In this document: in pieces, positions 51,453 through 59,323 of the stretch
Layout of the letters: each line of letters begins with the position of its first letter
Position numbering within the stretch: position 1 is the stretch's first letter
Source: Selenomonas sp. F0473
GTDB taxonomy: Bacteria > Bacillota > Negativicutes > Selenomonadales > Selenomonadaceae
NCBI RefSeq assembly: GCF_000315545.1
Contig: NZ_JH992902.1
Location: 1,535,893-1,599,892, forward strand
DNA length: 64,000 nucleotides
Direction of reading: 5' to 3'
Made by a program: the position numbers and the translations under genes
Notes under the pieces: model-generated
Database searches by the model: none
Told to the model about the DNA's origin: nothing
The model's input: only the letters and a program-made list of their open reading frames with translations

Positions 51453-51477
51453 CCGTTCACATCGCTTGTTTTGCGGT

Positions 51478-52098
51478 TTAGGGAAGCGCTTCGATCATGG
51501 CGGCGAAGGCTTTTTCAAGCGCCTCCGCCGACATGGTCGGGTACTGACTCTCCAGTCCCGTGCGTCCCGCCATCTGTTCGGGCAGGAACGGGATGTGTAC
51601 GAATCCCGCCGGAATATGCGCTTCGCCCCGCTGCGCGAGCATGTGGAGCACACTGTAGAGCAGATGATTGCAGACGTAAGTGCCGGCCGAGTTCGAGACG
51701 CTTGCGGGGATGCCCGCGGCCTTCATATGGTCGACCATCTTCTTGATCGGGAGGGTCGCCCAGTAAGCGATCGGCCCGTCTGCCGCAACGGGCTCGTCGA
51801 CGGGCTTGTTGCCCTCGTTGTCGGGGATGCGAAAATCGTCGACGTTGATGCCGATGCGCTCGACCGTGATGTCCGGGCGCCCCGCCGCCTGGCCGACGAT
51901 GATGACGGCGTCGGGGCGGATCTCATCCACCGCGCGGCGAAGAGTCTCGACGGATTCGTACCGAACGACCGGGACCTCGCGCGCGACGAGTTCGTAGCCG
52001 TTCACCGCCCTGCCCGCGATGCGTTTCACGATCTCGAGCGAGGGGTTGACGGATTCTCCGTCAAACGGCTGAAAGCCTGTGATCAGAAGTTTTTTCAT
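51478..52098 (-). CDS. pcp: Pyroglutamyl-peptidase I
   Basis: A 206-residue cysteine peptidase. LLITGFQPFDGESVNPS opens the fold; the triad is Glu in ITVERIGINVDD (near residue 80), Cys in SVSNSAGTYVCNHLLY (near 142) and His in FVHIPFLPEQ (near 166). It removes N-terminal 5-oxoproline from peptides in the cytoplasm. The ATG at 52098 begins the conserved core. It lies directly downstream of the DUF969/DUF979 pair, supporting their assignment to 5-oxoproline transport. Confidence 0.95.
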   Translation of the reverse strand: MKKLLITGFQPFDGESVNPSLEIVKRIAGRAVNGYELVAREVPVVRYESVETLRRAVDEIRPDAVIIVGQAAGRPDITVERIGINVDDFRIPDNEGNKPVDEPVAADGPIAYWATLPIKKMVDHMKAAGIPASVSNSAGTYVCNHLLYSVLHMLAQRGEAHIPAGFVHIPFLPEQMAGRTGLESQYPTMSAEALEKAFAAMIEALP

Positions 52099-52148
52099 GT
52101 GTCGGTGCGCGGGTGCAACATGTGCCCGCGCAGCCTCCTTTCTACGAT

Positions 52149-53066
52149 TCACCGGGGGAATCCGAGGATATACATGAGGAGGATATTTGCGATGAGGAGC
52201 GCGGCAGCGAGCGGGATCTGCGCACGGATGACGCCGTATTTGCTCCGCATCTCAAGGAGGGCTGCGGGAACGATGTTGAAGTTCGCCGCCATCGGCGTCA
52301 TGAGTGTGCCGCAGTAGCCCGCAAGCATGGCGATCGGCCCGACGATGAGGGGATCGGCTCCGTGCATCGTGATGACGAGAGGGAAACCGATGCCGGCCGT
52401 GATGACGGCGAACGCCGCGAAAGCGTTGCCCATAATCACGGTAAAGAGCGCCATGCCGACGCAGTAGGCGACGACGACGGCAAGTCTGCTGTCCGTAGGG
52501 ATGGCGCCCGCGACAATGCCCGACACGACGGTGCCGACACCCGCCTTCGCAAAGAGTGCGCCGAGTGCCGCGAGGAGCTGCGAGAGGATCGCGGCCCAGC
52601 CGATCGCATCGATGAGACGCCGCCCTTCCTGAAAAGTCTGCAGCGGGGCGCCGCGGGTGATGAGGAGGGCGAGGATCAGCGCGGCGATGGAGGCGACGCC
52701 GAATGCGATGAGCGCGCCGAGATTGGTCGCCGCGGCGATGATAAATGTGATGACGCCGACCGCAAGGACGGGGACGAGCAGGCGGTTGCCGAGGCGCTCC
52801 GACGCCGCCCGTTTCATCTCGGGAGACGATTCCCGGTAGTTGCCGGTACCCATCTGTTTTGCCGCGACAATGACGGCCATGAGGATGACCATCCAGCCCG
52901 CATTCTCGTTGCCGAGCGACGCGCCGGCAAAAAACGTAATCCCGTAAACCAGCCAGAAGAGCCCTGTGCCGATCTTCTTTGCATGATGCCTGTCGGCGAA
53001 CGAGAGCGCTCCGAATACTGTGAGATAGATACCGCAGAGGATGTAGACGTGATCCAGTGTCAGCAT
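52149..53066 (-). CDS. DUF979 family membrane protein, 5-oxoproline transporter subunit
   Basis: A 305-residue membrane protein with about nine hydrophobic segments. LDHVYILCGIYLTVFGALSFADRHHAKKIGTGLFW opens the DUF979 domain, and MAGYCGTLMTPMAANFNIVPAALLEM is its most conserved part. DUF979 is nearly always paired with DUF969 and the pair is annotated as a 5-oxoproline transporter on genome-context grounds. GAGGG lies 6 nt before the ATG at 53066; upstream in-frame extension overlaps DUF969 and is rejected. Confidence 0.88.
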   Translation of the reverse strand: MLTLDHVYILCGIYLTVFGALSFADRHHAKKIGTGLFWLVYGITFFAGASLGNENAGWMVILMAVIVAAKQMGTGNYRESSPEMKRAASERLGNRLLVPVLAVGVITFIIAAATNLGALIAFGVASIAALILALLITRGAPLQTFQEGRRLIDAIGWAAILSQLLAALGALFAKAGVGTVVSGIVAGAIPTDSRLAVVVAYCVGMALFTVIMGNAFAAFAVITAGIGFPLVITMHGADPLIVGPIAMLAGYCGTLMTPMAANFNIVPAALLEMRSKYGVIRAQIPLAAALLIANILLMYILGFPR

Positions 53067-53079
53067 AGCGTTTCCCTCC

Positions 53080-53775
53080 TCATTTACTTTCGGCGCCCTT
53101 GCCGCTCGTCTGCTCGGCGGCAATCGCCTTCTCGATAGAGCGGTCAAAGAGGAGGAAGCGAACGGAGGTAAAGATAAAGGCCGCGACGGCGGTCGGGATG
53201 CAGTAGAGCGCCATCGTAACGAGGTCGACCGCGCAGCCCTCCTCTTCCAGCACGCCCTTGATGAGGAGCAAACCGCCGGAGGCAATGAAGACCAGCTGCG
53301 CGAAGAAATTACCGACGTTCTCGCTCGCGGCCGCCTGGCCGCGGATGCGGTCGAGGATGTCCTTGGAGACCGTGCGCCCCTTGAGTGCCGCGGCCTCGCC
53401 CATCGGGGAGATCAACGGGCGGATGAAGGTCGGATGCCCGCTGAGCGCAATTCCGAGCGCGACCGTCACCTGCCGCACTAGGAGGTAGAGGATGAAGATC
53501 CGTCCCGCCGTCGCCGCCTTGATCTTGCCGATCAAGTATTCGGCGCGTTCGCGCAGTCCAAAGTGTTCGGAGATGCCGATCACCGGGAGCACGAGGATAA
53601 AGAGGGACATATAACGATTTTTGATGAACGCCTCGCCGATGACGGCAACAATCTCCTGCAGCGACATACCGGCTGCAAACCCCGTGACGAAACCTGCGAC
53701 AATGACGACGAGGAGCGCGTTGAACCGCAGCGCGAGCCCCGCCACCATGACTAAAATACCCGATAGAACAAGCAT
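53080..53775 (-). CDS. DUF969 family membrane protein, 5-oxoproline transporter subunit
   Basis: A 231-residue protein with about six hydrophobic segments. GFVTGFAAGMSLQEIVAVIGEAFIKNRYMSLFILVLPVIGISEHFGLRERAE is the core DUF969 region, and LSGHPTFIRPLISPMGEAAALKG is also characteristic. It is the partner of the DUF979 protein 13 bp downstream. AGGAGG precedes the ATG. The transported molecule is inferred, not shown. Confidence 0.88.
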   Translation of the reverse strand: MLVLSGILVMVAGLALRFNALLVVIVAGFVTGFAAGMSLQEIVAVIGEAFIKNRYMSLFILVLPVIGISEHFGLRERAEYLIGKIKAATAGRIFILYLLVRQVTVALGIALSGHPTFIRPLISPMGEAAALKGRTVSKDILDRIRGQAAASENVGNFFAQLVFIASGGLLLIKGVLEEEGCAVDLVTMALYCIPTAVAAFIFTSVRFLLFDRSIEKAIAAEQTSGKGAESK

Positions 53776-53850
53776 GCGTTTACCTCCTGACCTTTGCTGC
53801 GGAAGCCGATCGTATCCGGCTTTTCCGACCCCTGTGCCCGGGCTGACGGT

Positions 53851-54303
53851 TTATCCGTTGATCTTGAACGGCCGGTCCAAGATATGCTCGTCAAAGCCGA
53901 AGTCCCGAAAACCTGCCCGGCACAGGGCTCTATAGGCGTCGTCGGGCGTACCTTCCGGCATTCCCTCCGCCATGATGTAGAGAAAGGCGTCGACATGAGC
54001 CGCTCTGCCGGAGTCCCGCGTCTTGAGGCGCACGCGGACGGTTTCCTTGCGGTAGAGCGCCGGATGGTCCTCGTAGCGGTCCAGTGCCGCCTCATCCCGT
54101 GCCGTTACCGCCCAGATGCCGAGAGGAATACCGCCGCCCGCCTGCGGTTCGAGCGTTAGAAAGACCCGCGGCGGCAGGCCTTTGCAGACGAGCGCATAGT
54201 TCTTGAGCTCCGCTGTGCCGGCGATTTCGGCTTCGGGACAACGGCGGCGCATAGCAGCGATATTTAGGTTGCTCCCGTAGGCGGCATAGTATTTCTTCGT
54301 CAT
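53851..54303 (-). CDS. Gamma-glutamylcyclotransferase-like protein
   Basis: A 150-residue protein of the GGCT/AIG2 fold. YYAAYGSNLNIAAMRRRCPEAEI is the YGSNL substrate loop, FLTLEPQAGGGIPLGIWAVTARDEAALDRYEDHPALYRKETV contains the usual conserved acidic and Tyr residues. Such enzymes release 5-oxoproline from gamma-glutamyl amines or peptides. It lies 75 bp upstream of the 5-oxoproline transporter genes on the same strand, which makes that product chemically relevant here. Confidence 0.87.
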   Translation of the reverse strand: MTKKYYAAYGSNLNIAAMRRRCPEAEIAGTAELKNYALVCKGLPPRVFLTLEPQAGGGIPLGIWAVTARDEAALDRYEDHPALYRKETVRVRLKTRDSGRAAHVDAFLYIMAEGMPEGTPDDAYRALCRAGFRDFGFDEHILDRPFKING

Positions 54304-54445
54304 ATGCCTCGGCTCCTCTCACATAAAATAAATTATACCATAAAATCATCATTTCGACATAATTTACAGAAAAAACAATTTAGGAATGAAAGGGGAAAGC
54401 GCATCTTATGATGCGGTCTCATGCTCATTATACGGAGAGTAAAAC

Positions 54446-54484
54446 AAAAAAAGGACAGCCGCAGGCCGGAGCCTGTGACTGTCC
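54446..54484 (-). terminator. Terminator of the Hsp20 gene
   Basis: On the minus strand GGACAG pairs with CTGTCC, extended by CAGGC/GCCTG, and runs into TTTTTTT. Confidence 0.9.
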
Positions 54485-54525
54485 TCTTCGATGATGGAGA
54501 TGCGTTGCGCCGAGGGGCGCGCCTC

Positions 54526-54984
54526 TCAGTGGATCTCGATCTGCTTGCGCGCGGGTTCGCCGGCGGCCTTCGGCAGGGTTACCTGCAGCACGCCGTCCTT
54601 GAACTCCGCGCGGATCTTCGCGTCGTCGATGCCGTCGATGTAGAACGAGCGGCTCACTTCTCCGGTGTGACGCTCGCGGCGTATGTAATTGCCCGCGTCG
54701 TCCTTCTCGTCCTTCGACTCGCTGCGCGTCGCCGCGATGGTAAGGTAGCCGTTCTCGTAGTGGAGGTTGATGTCCTCCTTCGTCACGCCCGGCAGATCCG
54801 CGGTCAGCTCATAGTGATCCTTTTCATCCTTTACGTCCACCTTGAACGACGAGGCGCCCCAGTTCGCGGCGGGGAACCCATCGTGGAAGAAAGAATCGCG
54901 CATCGCGTCGAAAAGAGCGAAGGGATTCGCGTTATCGCTGCGGCTGAGACCGCGCCGCCCGGCAAAAGGTACCAATCCAAACAT
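54526..54984 (-). CDS. Small heat-shock protein Hsp20
   Basis: A 152-residue alpha-crystallin-domain chaperone. FKVDVKDEKDHYELTADLPGVTKEDINLHYENGYLTI begins the domain near residue 47, RSFYIDGIDDAKIRAEFKDGVLQVTLPK contains the conserved GVLQVTLPK, and the C-terminal IEI-type motif is KQIEIH. It holds unfolding proteins until refolding. AAGGAG lies 9 nt before the ATG at 54984. Three tandem TTGAC-type octamers sit at its promoter (55111-55134), consistent with heat-shock control. Confidence 0.94.
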   Translation of the reverse strand: MFGLVPFAGRRGLSRSDNANPFALFDAMRDSFFHDGFPAANWGASSFKVDVKDEKDHYELTADLPGVTKEDINLHYENGYLTIAATRSESKDEKDDAGNYIRRERHTGEVSRSFYIDGIDDAKIRAEFKDGVLQVTLPKAAGEPARKQIEIH

Positions 54985-55096
54985 GATAATCAACTCCTTA
55001 TGGTTGTTTTATTCCGATGCGCGGCTGTTTGGCGGCCGGCACACCGTTCATTGTCTATCGGTGAGGAGGGCTTTCATTGCCCACCTTCTGATTGTT

Positions 55097-55134
55097 ATTA
55101 TACAACGAAAAGTCAAAAAGTCAATAGGTCAAAA
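55097..55134 (-). promoter_or_regulatory. Hsp20 promoter with three tandem octamers
   Basis: TATAAT (55102-55097) and TTGACT (55124-55119) are 16 bp apart. Three direct octamers AGTCAAAA, AGTCAATA and GGTCAAAA (55111-55134) overlap the -35. The RGTCAAA half-site resembles CtsR operators, but those are spaced 10 bp, not 8. Confidence 0.6.
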
Positions 55135-55256
55135 AGAAAAATATTGAAAAATTTTTGCGCGCCTGTATAATGAAGTGGAATCGCCGAAGGATGAGGGCGA
55201 TACGGGAACATTGACCGCGACGGCGCGGAGATATTTTCGTTAGAGGAGGAAAATAT

Positions 55257-55619
55257 ATGGCGAAGAAAATTTTATTCATCGGCTACCCAAAGTGCTCGAC
55301 CTGCCAAAAGGCGGAGAAGTTCCTGCGCGCGCACGGCTGCGACGCGCCGATGCGGGACATCAAGGCGCAGCCGCCGACGGCGGACGAGCTGCGCGCGTGG
55401 CATGGTCGGAGCGGTCTGCCGCTGAAGCGCTTTTTTAATACGAGCGGGATGCTTTATAAGGAACTCGGGCTCAAGGACAAACTCCCCGCGATGACCGAGG
55501 ACGAGCAGTACGCGCTGCTCGCGACGGACGGCATGCTCGTCAAGCGGCCGCTGCTCGTGACGCCTTCGCGGATTCTCACGGGATTCCGCGAAGCGGAGTG
55601 GGCGGAGCTGTTTGCGTGA
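55257..55619 (+). CDS. ArsC/Spx-family protein
   Basis: A 120-residue thioredoxin-fold protein. FIGYPKCSTCQKAEKFLRAHG carries a CxxC redox pair near residue 13, and KRFFNTSGMLYKELGLKDKL plus LVKRPLLV match the arsenate-reductase-like group including Spx, MgsR and YffB. With CxxC and no clear RNA-polymerase-binding Gly motif, a reductase or redox sensor are both possible. GAGGAGG lies 7 nt before the ATG. Confidence 0.88.
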   Translation: MAKKILFIGYPKCSTCQKAEKFLRAHGCDAPMRDIKAQPPTADELRAWHGRSGLPLKRFFNTSGMLYKELGLKDKLPAMTEDEQYALLATDGMLVKRPLLVTPSRILTGFREAEWAELFA

Positions 55620-55647
55620 CGGCGCTTCTCAACGGAAAGGTTTTCGG

Positions 55648-56628
55648 ATGAAACGGGAAGATTGGAAGGGCGTCCTCTATACGCTTGTCTTTGCGATTGC
55701 CGCCTACGTGCTCGGGAGCTATTTCCCCATCGTCGGCGGCCCCGTGTTCGGCATTCTCATCGGGATGCTGTTCGCGCGGCGGCGCAGGCCGAAGTCGGTG
55801 GAGAGCGGGATTCGCTTTACGGGCAAGAAGATTTTGCAGTACGCCATCATCCTGCTCGGCTTTGAGATGGATCTCTTTCATGTCGCCGAAGTGGGCGCGC
55901 AGTCGCTCTATGTCATGATATTCACGCTGATCGCCGCGTTCGGCGCGGCGTTCCTCATGGGGAAAGCACTCGGTCTCGACCGCGATATGACGGCGCTCGT
56001 CGGGGCGGGGACCGCCATCTGCGGCGGCTCCGCGATTGCGGCCGTCGCGCCCGTCATCGGCGCGAAGGATAGGGATGTCGTGATCTCGATTGCGACGATT
56101 TTCTTCTTCAATGTGCTCGCGGTCTTTATTTTCCCCGCCGTCGGACACAGCTACGGCATGACGGACGCGGGCTTCGGCATGTGGGCGGGGACTGCTATCA
56201 ACGACACCTCGTCCGTCGTCGCGGCGGGCTATGCCTATAGTCATGAGGCGGGCGCGTATGCGACCATAGTGAAACTCACGCGCACGCTGATGATCGTGCC
56301 GGTCTGCCTTTTCTTCGCGCTTCTCGTTTCGCGGCGCAAGGAGGCGCGCGAGGGCTTCTCCCTGCGGCGCATCTTCCCGATGTTTGTGCTCTACTTCGTC
56401 GCCGCCTGCGTCGCGAATACGAGCGGCCTCCTGCCGGCGGAGGTCTCGCATGCGCTTGGGGCGCTCGGCAAGTTCGCCATTGTCATGGCGATGAGCGCCA
56501 TCGGGCTGAACACCGACCTCGCTTCTCTCGTGAAGAACGGTCTGCGCCCGCTTGCCCTCGGGCTCGTCTGCTGGATCGCCGTCGCGGGGACGTCCATCAT
56601 TGTACAGCGCGCGCTCGGACTGCTTTGA
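55648..56628 (+). CDS. YeiH/UPF0324 family membrane protein
   Basis: A 326-residue membrane protein with about ten hydrophobic segments. GIRFTGKKILQYAIILLGFEM, LVGAGTAICGGSAIAAVAPVIGAKDRDVVISIATIF and GMWAGTAINDTSSVVAAGYAYS are hallmarks of the YeiH family of putative sulfate or anion exporters. The ATG at 55648 has GGAAAGG upstream, 28 bp after the Spx-like gene. The transported ion is not established. Confidence 0.9.
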   Translation: MKREDWKGVLYTLVFAIAAYVLGSYFPIVGGPVFGILIGMLFARRRRPKSVESGIRFTGKKILQYAIILLGFEMDLFHVAEVGAQSLYVMIFTLIAAFGAAFLMGKALGLDRDMTALVGAGTAICGGSAIAAVAPVIGAKDRDVVISIATIFFFNVLAVFIFPAVGHSYGMTDAGFGMWAGTAINDTSSVVAAGYAYSHEAGAYATIVKLTRTLMIVPVCLFFALLVSRRKEAREGFSLRRIFPMFVLYFVAACVANTSGLLPAEVSHALGALGKFAIVMAMSAIGLNTDLASLVKNGLRPLALGLVCWIAVAGTSIIVQRALGLL

Positions 56629-56649
56629 TATGAGCGGCGAATTTTGTGC

Positions 56650-56678
56650 TTGTCAGGGGGCTTCTAAACTGTTATAAT
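56650..56678 (+). promoter_or_regulatory. Promoter of the antisense RNA
   Basis: TTGTCA (56650-56655), a 17-bp spacer and a perfect TATAAT (56673-56678), predicting a start near 56685. Confidence 0.8.
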
Positions 56679-56684
56679 AGAAAC

Positions 56685-56775
56685 GGAAAGAACGCCCCCG
56701 GGCGGCATCTTTCCAAAATTACAGGTTATTTTTATTTAACCGCTCAAATGGAAGATGGGCGGTTATTTCTTTTTG
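56685..56775 (+). ncRNA. Antisense RNA (type I antitoxin candidate)
   Basis: A predicted transcript of about 90 nt. A 5' hairpin pairs AAAGA...GCCC with GGGC...TCTTT (about 56687-56713). The 3' end is an intrinsic terminator, AACCGC (56738-56743) with GCGGTT (56759-56764) followed by ATTTCTTTTT. It reads toward and overlaps the end of the small hydrophobic peptide gene on the other strand, so it is complementary to the 3' part of that mRNA. Confidence 0.7.
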
Positions 56776-56834
56776 ATTACGAGTAGGTAACCGGTCGCTG
56801 CAATCAGTAGTATGATCGCGTCCGCTATGGTCAT
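56763..56834 (-). CDS. 23-residue hydrophobic peptide (type I toxin candidate)
   Basis: A 23-codon ORF encoding MTIADAIILL, then IAATGYLLVI and a KKK tail: one transmembrane helix with a basic C-terminus, the typical make-up of membrane-acting type I toxins such as Ldr, TisB, ShoB and Fst relatives. AAAGGGG lies 10 nt before the ATG and can pair with CCCCC just upstream (56845-56857), which would hide the ribosome site. A consensus promoter (56895-56923) drives it, with a leader of about 55 nt. The stop codon lies within the convergent antisense RNA terminator. I do not recognise the exact peptide family. Confidence 0.65.
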   Translation of the reverse strand: MTIADAIILLIAATGYLLVIKKK

Positions 56835-56894
56835 TGCTGCTCATCCCCTTTCGGGGGAAAGATACCGCCGGTGTCCGGGGAACGTTCCAATGAT

Positions 56895-56923
56895 ATTATA
56901 GCGAACGTTTGTGTTGTATGCAA
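56895..56923 (-). promoter_or_regulatory. Promoter of the hydrophobic peptide gene
   Basis: TTGCAT (56923-56918), a 17-bp spacer and a perfect TATAAT (56900-56895) on the minus strand. Confidence 0.75.
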
Positions 56924-56941
56924 TAGTTGAGGTGAAACAAA

Positions 56942-57553
56942 GTGGAAGATATGACGCACGAAGTCGAGCTGCGCCCTTTTCCGCCGTTCCTGCCGAAACA
57001 TGCGACGGTCATGATGATGGGGAGCTTCCCGCCGCGCGAGGAAAAACGAGCGATGGCGTTCCACTATCCGAACTTCCAAAACGATATGTGGCGCGTCTAC
57101 GGACTGGTTTTCTTCGGCGACGCGCAGCATTTTCAAGCGGAGGGTGCAAAGGCATTCGATGCCGACCGCATCAAGGCGTTTCTCACGGAGAAGGGCATCG
57201 CCTCCTGCCCGACGGTGAAGCGTGCCGTCCGTCGGCACGGCAACGCCTCCGACGCATTCCTTGACGTTGTGGAGACGGTTGACATCACTGAGGTATTGGG
57301 GGATATTCCGCAATGCCGCCGCATCTGCACGACGGGCGGCAAGGCAACGGAGATTCTGCTGTCTCTGCTCGACGCCGAGGTCAAGGCAAAGGACGTCAAG
57401 ACGGGCGAGACGATCCCCGCGCGCTGCGGCGACCGCGATCTTCTCGTCACGCGCCTGCCGTCCACCTCGCGCGCCTACCCGATGAAGCTCGAGAAGAAGG
57501 CGGAATACTATCGGGCGTTCTTTGAGGAAGCGGGATTATTGGGGACACCGTGA
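56942..57553 (+). CDS. Uracil-DNA-glycosylase-fold protein
   Basis: A 203-residue member of the UDG superfamily, resembling DNA-deoxyinosine glycosylases. VMMMGSFPPREEKRAMAFHYPNFQNDMWRVYG near residue 23 is the active-site loop region of this branch, and RICTTGGKATEILL plus LLVTRLPSTSRAYP near residue 165 is the C-terminal product loop. It should excise deaminated bases from DNA. GAGGTG lies 7 nt before the GTG at 56942; ATG 56951 is an alternative. Confidence 0.85.
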   Translation: MEDMTHEVELRPFPPFLPKHATVMMMGSFPPREEKRAMAFHYPNFQNDMWRVYGLVFFGDAQHFQAEGAKAFDADRIKAFLTEKGIASCPTVKRAVRRHGNASDAFLDVVETVDITEVLGDIPQCRRICTTGGKATEILLSLLDAEVKAKDVKTGETIPARCGDRDLLVTRLPSTSRAYPMKLEKKAEYYRAFFEEAGLLGTP

Positions 57554-57575
57554 TACGATAAAATCAACATAATAG

Positions 57576-57632
57576 AAAAAGAGCCGCTCTGTACCGATGC
57601 GATTTGAAACTCGGTGCGGAGCGGTTCTTTTT
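57576..57632. terminator. Bidirectional terminator
   Basis: AAAAAGAGCCGCTC pairs with GAGCGG-t-TCTTTTT and an inner CCG/CGG stem, between the glycosylase gene and convergent citX. Confidence 0.9.
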
Positions 57633-57685
57633 GTTTAGGGGCGGGGGATGAGACACCGGAAAGACTGCCGGGAGAAAGGTGCGTG

Positions 57686-58210
57686 TCACGCGTGGGAAGC
57701 CCCCTCACAGCCTGCGCGGAGCAGTCGCGCGACCGCCTCCTGCAGCTGCGCGACGCTGTGGCGGCGGCTGCGCGCGCAGTCCTGCGCCTGTCTGCCACAG
57801 AGGAGACAGCGGCGCGGGATGGGACGCGCGATTTTTTCGCCCGCCGCATCGAGGACATCCATGTCGAACAGTCTGCCGAGCGGGTGCGTCTCCTCCAGGG
57901 TCACGGCGACAGACTTGATTTCCTCGGGCGCGGCGCGGAGCGCTAGGATGGCTTCGTCGCCCGTCGCCTCGTGCCGCTCTTCCCGCGCGATGCACGGGAT
58001 GTTTTGCTCCGCCAGCGCCGCGTTGAGCGCGTCGAGCCCTATGTCAAAGGCGCGGCGAATGGCCGCGGAGGTCTTGACGGGGCCGGGAATGTTGAGCGTG
58101 TAGGAGAGCAGCGGCGCGTGAAAGCGCGCCGAGAGATCCCGCTGACGCAGGGCGCGCGCTTCGCGTGCGGCGAGCATAGCGGCGAGGTCGACGGGGGTGC
58201 CGTGCAGCAT
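57686..58210 (-). CDS. citX: Apo-citrate lyase phosphoribosyl-dephospho-CoA transferase CitX
   Basis: A 174-residue enzyme that attaches the 2'-(5''-triphosphoribosyl)-3'-dephospho-CoA group to citrate lyase acyl-carrier protein. APLLSYTLNIPGPVKTSAAIRRAFDIG near residue 32, LGRLFDMDVLDAAGEKIARP near residue 110 and RRCLLCGRQAQDCARSRRHS near residue 135 (Cys-rich) match CitX. It follows citC by 48 bp on the minus strand. Confidence 0.93.
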   Translation of the reverse strand: MLHGTPVDLAAMLAAREARALRQRDLSARFHAPLLSYTLNIPGPVKTSAAIRRAFDIGLDALNAALAEQNIPCIAREERHEATGDEAILALRAAPEEIKSVAVTLEETHPLGRLFDMDVLDAAGEKIARPIPRRCLLCGRQAQDCARSRRHSVAQLQEAVARLLRAGCEGASHA

Positions 58211-58258
58211 AGGCGTTCCTTTCTCTATATCGGCGTCCGGGCGGGCCGCGGCGCGGAT

Positions 58259-59305
58259 TCAGTAATGCGCGACGTCTTCTGACTGCGCGATGGCACGGCG
58301 CACGGGGGCGCTCTCCTCCGACTGCAGATAGGCGAGGGTGGCCGGCGGAACGAGCGCGGCCAGCGCGGAGAGGTTCCCGTCCTTGATACGGCTGCGCACG
58401 GTCGACGCGCTGATCGGCATTCCCGCATACTCCTTGCGCGGGATGATTTCGCATGCAATGCCCGCCTGCGGAAGGAGCGTCCGCATGGTCTCGTTGTAAA
58501 GGCTTGTCACGCGGCTTGCGCGCTCCGCTCCGACATAGCGGCGCGCGATGCGGAGCGCCGCGGCGATTTTTGTAAAGACGGCGAGATCCAGCCGCGCGTG
58601 CCCGCGGATCGCATCGTCCTCATCTTTTTGGAAATAGCTCGGAAAGGTCGCTTGACTGACGATATACGAGCCGCTCTCGTGCAGGACGACGTTCGGCAGG
58701 TGCGCGGTCCCTTCGCGCACGAGCCGCATGCGCACATCGTGCGGGAAAAAACTCGTGTCCTCGCTGACGATGAAGAGGTGCACGCGGTCGTTCTCCTGTG
58801 CGGCGCGCTCCGCGAGGTATTGGTGCCCGAGGGTAAAGGGGTTCGCGTTCATGACAATGGCGGCGACGCGCGCCGCATCCCCCGCAGGCGTTTCCGCCTG
58901 CAATCTTTTTAGATAATCGGAAAAGCCCCAGCGGGTGTTTTCCATAAAGACGACGTGATCCGGCACGCGTGCGATCTCGTAAAAGCCGAGGTCGCCGAAA
59001 AAACGGGCGGACGCGCATTTGGTATAGAGAAAGACGTGGCTGTTGCCGCGCGCCTGCTGCACGTCGAGGAGATGGGTCAGCAGCGCGTTCAGCAGACCCT
59101 CGCCCTGCCGGGCGCCGTCCACGGCGAGACAGCGCAGCGTATTTCCCGCGCAGCTGCCCGTCGCAATGGCGGCACGGTGCTCGTCGTAGACGGCGCAGGT
59201 ATAGTCGAGCCGCGGGTCGAGACGCAGACCCTCTTTTGCGAGCAGGGCGCGGACGGCGGCGATGCCCACGCGGTCGGCGGGATAGACGACGGAGATGTCG
59301 GGCAT
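58259..59305 (-). CDS. citC: [Citrate (pro-3S)-lyase] ligase CitC
   Basis: A 348-residue enzyme that acetylates the prosthetic group of citrate lyase, activating it. The N-terminal about 130 residues form a GNAT-like domain (GEGLLNALLTHLLDVQQARG), and the C-terminal nucleotidyltransferase domain carries IVMNANPFTLGHQYLAERAA (HxGH-type) and ISASTVRSRIKDGN. It lies between lysR and citX, all on the minus strand, divergent from citDEF. Confidence 0.95.
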   Translation of the reverse strand: MPDISVVYPADRVGIAAVRALLAKEGLRLDPRLDYTCAVYDEHRAAIATGSCAGNTLRCLAVDGARQGEGLLNALLTHLLDVQQARGNSHVFLYTKCASARFFGDLGFYEIARVPDHVVFMENTRWGFSDYLKRLQAETPAGDAARVAAIVMNANPFTLGHQYLAERAAQENDRVHLFIVSEDTSFFPHDVRMRLVREGTAHLPNVVLHESGSYIVSQATFPSYFQKDEDDAIRGHARLDLAVFTKIAAALRIARRYVGAERASRVTSLYNETMRTLLPQAGIACEIIPRKEYAGMPISASTVRSRIKDGNLSALAALVPPATLAYLQSEESAPVRRAIAQSEDVAHY

Positions 59306-59323
59306 ATCGGACTCCTTTGCGGA

